From positions 64,611,741-64,675,740 of the forward strand of contig CM041465.1 of assembly GCA_023213395.1 (NCBI GenBank): a stretch of DNA of 64,000 nucleotides. The letters run 5' to 3'. The position numbers were made by a program, and so were the translations under genes. How positions within the stretch are numbered: position 1 is the first letter of the stretch; each line of letters begins with the position of its first letter. Shown in pieces: positions 59,068 to 64,000 of the stretch. This DNA comes from Cycas panzhihuaensis. Its lineage: Eukaryota > Cycadophyta. The notes beneath the pieces are model-generated. The model searched no databases and was not told the origin of the DNA. It saw only the letters and a program-made list of their open reading frames with translations.

Positions 59068-59960
59068 CATCTCTCAATTGACACACTTAAACAAATGGAA
59101 AAATCAGGAATGGTTAATGGTCTACCTAATATTTCAGTAGATAAATTTGTTTGTAAAGGTTGCCAACTTGGAAAACAGCACAGATTGCCTTTTAAAGAAA
59201 GCATTTGGAGAGCTCAGACAAAATTGGAATTGATACATACAGATATTTGTGGCCCAATTACACCTCTTACAATTAATGGATGAATATATTTTCTAACTTT
59301 CATTGATGATTTTACCTGAAAAGTATGGGTGTATTTCGTGCATAACAAATTAGAAGTTTTTGAAACATTCAAAGAATTCAAAGTAGAAGCAGAGTTAGAA
59401 TCAGGAATGAAAATCAAATGCATCAGATCAGATGGAGGAGGGGAATATATATCAAAGGAGTTTTTAAATTACTACAAGGATTGAGGGATTCGTAGACAGT
59501 TTACAACTCCTTACACCCCTCAGTCAAATGGAGTGGCTGAAAGAAACAATAGAACTCAGATGGAAATGACTCAAAGCATGATGTATGGAACCAAAATATC
59601 AAAAACATATTGGGCAGAAGTAGTCAATACAGCATGCTACCTGATAAATAGAAGCCTAACTAAGGTATTAAAAGATATCACTCTAGAAGAAGCTTGGACA
59701 GGACAAAAACCTGATGTAAGTCTCCTCAGAATTTTTGGCAGCCAAGCATTTGTACATATTCCTAATAAAAGAAGGTCAAAATTGGATGTAAAAAGCATAG
59801 AATGCATTTTAATAGGTTACAGTAAAAATTCAAAAGCCTACAAATGCATAGATCCAAAAACTAATAAAATTTATGTAAGCAGAGATGTTATTTTTAACGA
59901 AGAAAACTCTATTGAATCCTCACAAATTAGAATAATAGAGGATGAGAAGAAAAATGAATA
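59068..59960 (+). pseudogene. copia-G integrase
   Basis: In the shifted frame, the HHCC finger ends CKGCQLGKQHRLPF. The core has LIHTDICGPI, IRSDGGGEYI and QSNGVAERNN, so all three catalytic acidic residues are present. Stops at 59281, about 59317 and about 59482. The C-terminal part ends with KAYKCIDPKTNKIYVSRDV. Confidence 0.92.
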
Positions 59961-60960
59961 GGAAGCTGTCAGATGTGAAAGGATGCAAGAAGATGATGAG
60001 CAAGAAAATAAATTAGAAATTACCTCAGAAAATCAAGAAGCTGAAGAAAGAAGTGATTCCGAAATCACTTTAGGAGAAGGACAAGCAGATTCATCCTCAA
60101 CCAGTCAAGTACCAGAAGACATGATTGAAAAAGAAGACCCACAAAAATAGAAAAAGCTACCAAAATGGTACATTAAAATAATTGAAGAAGGAAGTGTAAT
60201 AGAATAGAAAACACAGGGACAAAAGTCAAGAGCCCTTCTAAGCAAAGTAGAACCACAGAACTTTCAAGAAGCAAAAGATCATCAAGAATGGAAAGCAGCA
60301 ATGGACAATGAAATGAACTCAATCAAGAAGAATCACACGTGGGAGCTAGTAGAACTACCTGCCAATAAGTCAATCAGAAAGCGCAAATGGGTTTACAAAA
60401 CAAAAAGGGGAATGGATGGCAAAATAGAAAAATACAAGGCAAGGTTAGTTGCAAAAAGATACACTCAAACAACAGGAGTAGATTTTGATGAGACTTTCTC
60501 TCCATTTGCAAAGATGAATACAGTAAGAATAGTAATTGCCTTGGCTGTAGCACAAGACTGGAAAATCTCATAGCTAGATGTAAAAAGTGCCTTCTTGAAC
60601 GATGAGCTGGAAGAAGAAGTCTATATGCAACAACTAGAAGGATACACTGAATAGGGGCAGGAGAATCTAGTCTGCAATCTAAAACAGGCTCTGTATGGTC
60701 TAAAATAAGCTCCACGTGCCTGGTATGCCAAATTAGATTATTTTCTTGAAGAAAATAAGTTTACTCAGTGTAACTCTGACTCCAGTCTCTACATAAGAAA
60801 AGCAAACAATAAGATAACAATAATTGTTGTCTATGTAGATGATATGCATCTCACTGGAGATGATGAAGAAGGAATTAAGTGGATCAAAGGTCAATTGTAG
60901 CAAAAATTTGAGATGACAGACTTGGGACTTATAAATTACTACTTGGGACTGGAGGTAGGT
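59961..60960 (+). pseudogene. copia-G reverse transcriptase
   Basis: An acidic linker, then LPKWYIKIIEEG. RT follows with WVYKTKRGMDGKIEKYKARL, LDVKSAFLNDELEEEVYMQQ and the intact catalytic VVYVDDMHLTGDD near 60830-60865. KFEMTDLGLINYYLGLEVGQ follows. Stops at about 60150, 60205, 60571, 60652, 60706 and 60898 all fit C-to-T or G-to-A changes. Confidence 0.93.
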
Positions 60961-61782
60961 CAACATCAAAACTATATAACCTTGTCCCAAAGTAATTACA
61001 TCAAAAGTCTGCTTGTTCGACTTCAAATGGAGAATTGTAATCCATGCACAACACCCATAGAAACAAACTGTGACTTAATAGTAGATAGTACAGAAAAGGA
61101 TGTAGATGTCACACTGTACAGACAAATGATTGGAAGTCTGATTTATTTAACTACCACCAGGCCCGACATATCCTACTCAGTAGGACTAATATCCAGATAC
61201 ATACAAAATCCAAAGTTGAGACACTAGCAAGCTGCAAAAAGAGTCTTGAGATATCTCAAAGGAACAACAGATTTCAAGTTAGTATACTTGAAAGGGTATC
61301 CAGTTGAAATATCAGGGTACTGCGACTCTGACTGGGTAGGTGACAAACAACAAAGGAAATCCACAAGTGGATACTGTTTCTTCTTAGGAGCCTCAATAAT
61401 CTCATGGTGTAGTAAGAAACAAACTACAGTAGCTCTCTCCTCTACAGAAGCAGAATACAAAGCAGCTACATTGGCAACTTGTGAAGCTATATGGTTAAGG
61501 CAATTTCTGTTTGACTTGGATCAACAGCAAAAAGAAGCAAACTCTTTGAAATGTGACAATCAAAGTGCTATCAAGCTTACCAAAAATCCAGTTCTACATG
61601 CAAGGACAAAACACATTGAAGTTCATCATCACTTCATAAGAGAAAAAGTATGTAATAAAGAGATAGACTTGGAATACTGTCCCTCAGTAAAACAAGTTAC
61701 AGATCTTCTCATAAAACCTCTTGGAAGAGAAAGACTCAAATATTTAAGAGACAAAATTAGATTATTAGAGATAAAACATTAA
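60961..61782 (+). pseudogene. copia-G RNase H and C-terminus
   Basis: GSLIYLTTTRPDISYSVG, GYCDSDWVGDKQQRKSTSG, ALSSTEAEYKAATLATCEA and LKCDNQSAIKLTKNPVLHAR show all four acidic active-site positions of copia RNase H. One TAG at 61225. It ends at 61782 (LLEIKH), overlapping the purine tract. Confidence 0.93.
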
Positions 61783-61789
61783 GAGGGGC
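61781..61789 (+). other. copia-G polypurine tract
   Basis: AAGAGGGGC immediately before the 3' LTR. Confidence 0.88.
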
Positions 61790-62017
61790 TGTTAAGATAT
61801 AATGTTTTATCTAGGTATAAAAGGGGGATCATGATTTAGACCACCCTCAATATGGTCATTGTGTAAGATGATGCCACTTGCCAGAATCATAGTGATTGGT
61901 TACATTAGAGGTTGTAACCATCACCTTGATGATGTATACTTAAGAAGGTTGAATCTCAATTGAAAATATACTTCTTTTCTATCCAAATTAGATCAGTCTT
62001 TGCTCTGTTTTTCATCA
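61790..62017 (+). repeat. copia-G 3' LTR
   Basis: 228 bp, four differences from 56786-57013; followed by the target duplication ATGCC. Confidence 0.97.
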
Positions 62018-64000
62018 ATGCCCTCGTAAGCCTTCCTATATTTTTTAATGGCCATCATCTTCTCTTGTTTTTCCTATTTAAGGACAAATAATCATTTTCT
62101 TAAACCATGTTGGAATTTTGATATGAAGGCAAAGAAAATGAGCCAAGTAGAGAACATGCACTGCCACATCGTCTACCCTTAGACATCACCATAACCATGA
62201 GCTTCTGGCCATTCTCACAGTGTATAGTTATACTTCTAATGAAATAATAGGTGTCATATTAAGGAAACTTGAAAATCATATTCCTATTTGATAAGGATAC
62301 AATTGGACTCAATCTACTGCAATTCTAGGAGTCTTTAGATATTACTTGGAGCATTGAATCTTGGTTTTCCAGATACTCGAATAAGAGCATATTGTTGACA
62401 TGGAAACTGTGGCTCTTGACCCAACTATTTCCACTGCTAACTTTAAAACGTTTCCTAGAAAACACATGGTCCAAGCCCATATAGATTGCCAGTAGTAACT
62501 ACTTCCTCTAGAGCAAGCCATTTGATTTGAAACCTAATGACTCTTATTCTAAACCAAAATACGTTATTTCAAGGACTAGATCCAATGCAAAGAATATGGT
62601 GAATATAACTACAAGTCAATCTCACTAATTATGTCATTATTTCATGGTGAGATTAATAGGTTTTTTAGGAGCATAGATCTTATATCCCCCATAGTAAGAA
62701 AATCAATCTATTCTTTGGATCATTTTTTAATCTTCGAATCATGTTTTAATGTAAGCATGTTATTTTGATTTAATAATTCATTTTCTTCTAAAGTTTTAAA
62801 AAGAATAAAATGGATTTGATAATATTTTTAATTCTAGTGTATGATTTGAGTTTAGCCCCTCCTCTCGTCAACCTTTAGTTATATTGGGTCCCAGTGACTG
62901 TGTTTTAATTATATAAAGGGATGGATTTTAAAATCTTATTAGTTATTTTTTATAAATTTGGTTTTTAGAGAGATTAATTATATTTTATAATTTTTGATAT
63001 CTACTAGACCTCTTTGGATCTTAGCAATTGATCTTTGATCTTTTTGGCCCCCATGTGACTAGGCACCTCCTATCTAATGGGCTTAACCCCCCTAACTCAG
63101 TTTTATTGCCTTAAAGAAGTCCTATCACTATTTTCATTATAACTTTTGATCTATGAGTTTGTTTTTCAAATAGCTAGATTCGTTGGAAAGGTATTTTGAT
63201 TTTCTATATATTGAAGTGGGTTTTAATGATATTTGAAGTTGTTTTGTAGGTTTCTAAGGCTAGTGAAATGATGCCTTCTTATTAGCCCTAGTTTGACATG
63301 TTTTTTATTATTTTAAGTTATTTTTTCATTCTAACTTAGCATACTTATATAATATTAAGTTGCTAATCTATTGTTAATAATTTTCATCTATTTCTAAAAG
63401 CTCACATTTGAATTTTGTAACCTTTTAGTCATATTTTAGCCTCCTAAAGAAGAGGAGACTTTAGAAGTAAATTCTTTAAAGTGGTGCTCTCTAACTTTTA
63501 ATATCTCTATTTTTAAAGCCATTATTATATTCTATAGTTTATTTGTTTTTAAATTTAAGCTCATTTCAAGCCTATATCACTTATTTTTTAGTCAATTTAG
63601 CTTTTAAAAGGGATACTTTAAAGTGCATTCAAGATCAAATAAAAGACTATATTTCAAGGTTATATTCAAAGCATACCTTGTATCTTCTGTAGATTGAAAA
63701 GGGACTCATACAAAAGCACATTTATTGTTCATTTATATTAAGTTTATTCATCTAAATAGTAGGCTCATTTTGCTCCTTTTTTAGCTTTTTATTAAAGTTT
63801 ATCTTTAAAACATCAATCAAGGTTTATTTTATTGCATTTAAAGGTGCATTTAGATTACATCCTTTGCATAAGATTAATCAAAAGTATTTCATTTCCTTTT
63901 AGAGCTTATTTAAGTTATATTAAAAGTTTGTTGTTTCATTTATATACTTCATTCAAAAGGTGGATTCATTGATTCCATTCAAAAAGGGATTATTTAGTCT
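62018..64000. other. Remainder of array unit 3, non-coding
   Basis: Resumes the unit exactly where 56785 left off, matching 45654-47650 and 51300-53300. No gene seen. A short private deletion lies near 62450-62460. Confidence 0.85.

Larger units (their letters stand above)
56786..62017 (+). mobile_element. copia-G: young, nearly intact Ty1/copia retrotransposon, 5232 bp
   Basis: LTRs 56786-57013 and 61790-62017 (228 bp each, four differences), perfect target duplication ATGCC (56781-56785 and 62018-62022), PBS, PPT and a full gag-PR-INT-RT-RH region. The empty site is preserved in array units 1 and 2 (around 45652 and 51297). About a dozen stops and two frameshifts make this copy defective, but it is the best-preserved element here. 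Confidence 0.97.
53523..64000 (+). repeat. Tandem array unit 3 (incomplete at window end)
   Basis: Collinear with units 1 and 2, but with a 163-bp deletion near 54800 and the copia-G insertion (56786-62017 plus target duplication). Base 64000 corresponds to 53300 of unit 2, so about 220 bp of the unit are missing; whether a fourth unit follows cannot be seen. Confidence 0.92.

Noticed and set aside
42228-64000. Centromeric satellite array
   Set aside because: Unit length of 5.65 kb, only three visible copies and a unit made of retroelement pieces argue for local segmental duplication, not a classical satellite.
1-64000. CRISPR arrays, bacterial operons, tRNA or rRNA genes
   Set aside because: None seen. 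Short direct repeats are in retroelement leaders, and all coding traces are retroelement or unassigned.

Overview
The window is plant nuclear DNA made almost entirely of nested, mostly dead LTR retrotransposons. I found no cellular gene that I can name, and no rRNA, tRNA or CRISPR array. The primer-binding sites are of plant initiator-tRNA-Met type (plus one of Tat/Ogre type). There are chromodomain integrases, AT-rich decay and many transition-type stop codons, which fit a large, heavily methylated plant genome such as a gymnosperm. That taxonomic guess is inference only.

Left part (1-17189, all minus strand): an old Ty3/gypsy element ('gypsy-2', 955-bp LTRs) has had two other elements inserted into the same 3' LTR. 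One is the 5' end of a Tat/Ogre-like element with a long (about 2.75 kb) LTR, at 1-4750. The other is a complete 6.4-kb chromovirus ('chromovirus-1', 5017-11415) with a perfect 5-bp target duplication, 230-bp LTRs, PBS, PPT, gag, protease, RT, RNase H, integrase and chromodomain. Gypsy-2 itself interrupts a Ty1/copia element ('copia-A').

Middle part (17190-36058): relics of copia-A (plus strand) and copia-B (plus strand, gag split by a 1.67-kb insert of unclear nature). Copia-C (minus strand) is itself split by a complete 7.5-kb copia-D (25368-32890, target duplication CCCAT).

Right part (36059-64000): a second, older copy of the chromovirus family ('chromovirus-2', plus strand). Its 3' end, together with 5.2 kb of downstream DNA, has been tandemly amplified: three units of about 5648 bp begin at 42228, 47875 and 53523. 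Each unit carries a chromodomain tail, a chromovirus 3' LTR, a copia integrase/RT relic, an LTR-like block with a PBS, and about 2.4 kb of non-coding DNA. The third unit carries a 163-bp deletion and a young, nearly intact 5.2-kb copia element ('copia-G', 56786-62017, target duplication ATGCC), and it runs off the window.

LTR-pair divergence counted by eye orders the insertions: copia-G (4/228) is youngest, then chromovirus-1 (8/230), copia-D (about 26/298) and chromovirus-2 (about 28/239). The tandem amplification lies between the chromovirus-2 and copia-G insertions. Decay is dominated by C-to-T and G-to-A changes that create stops and remove catalytic and zinc-binding residues.
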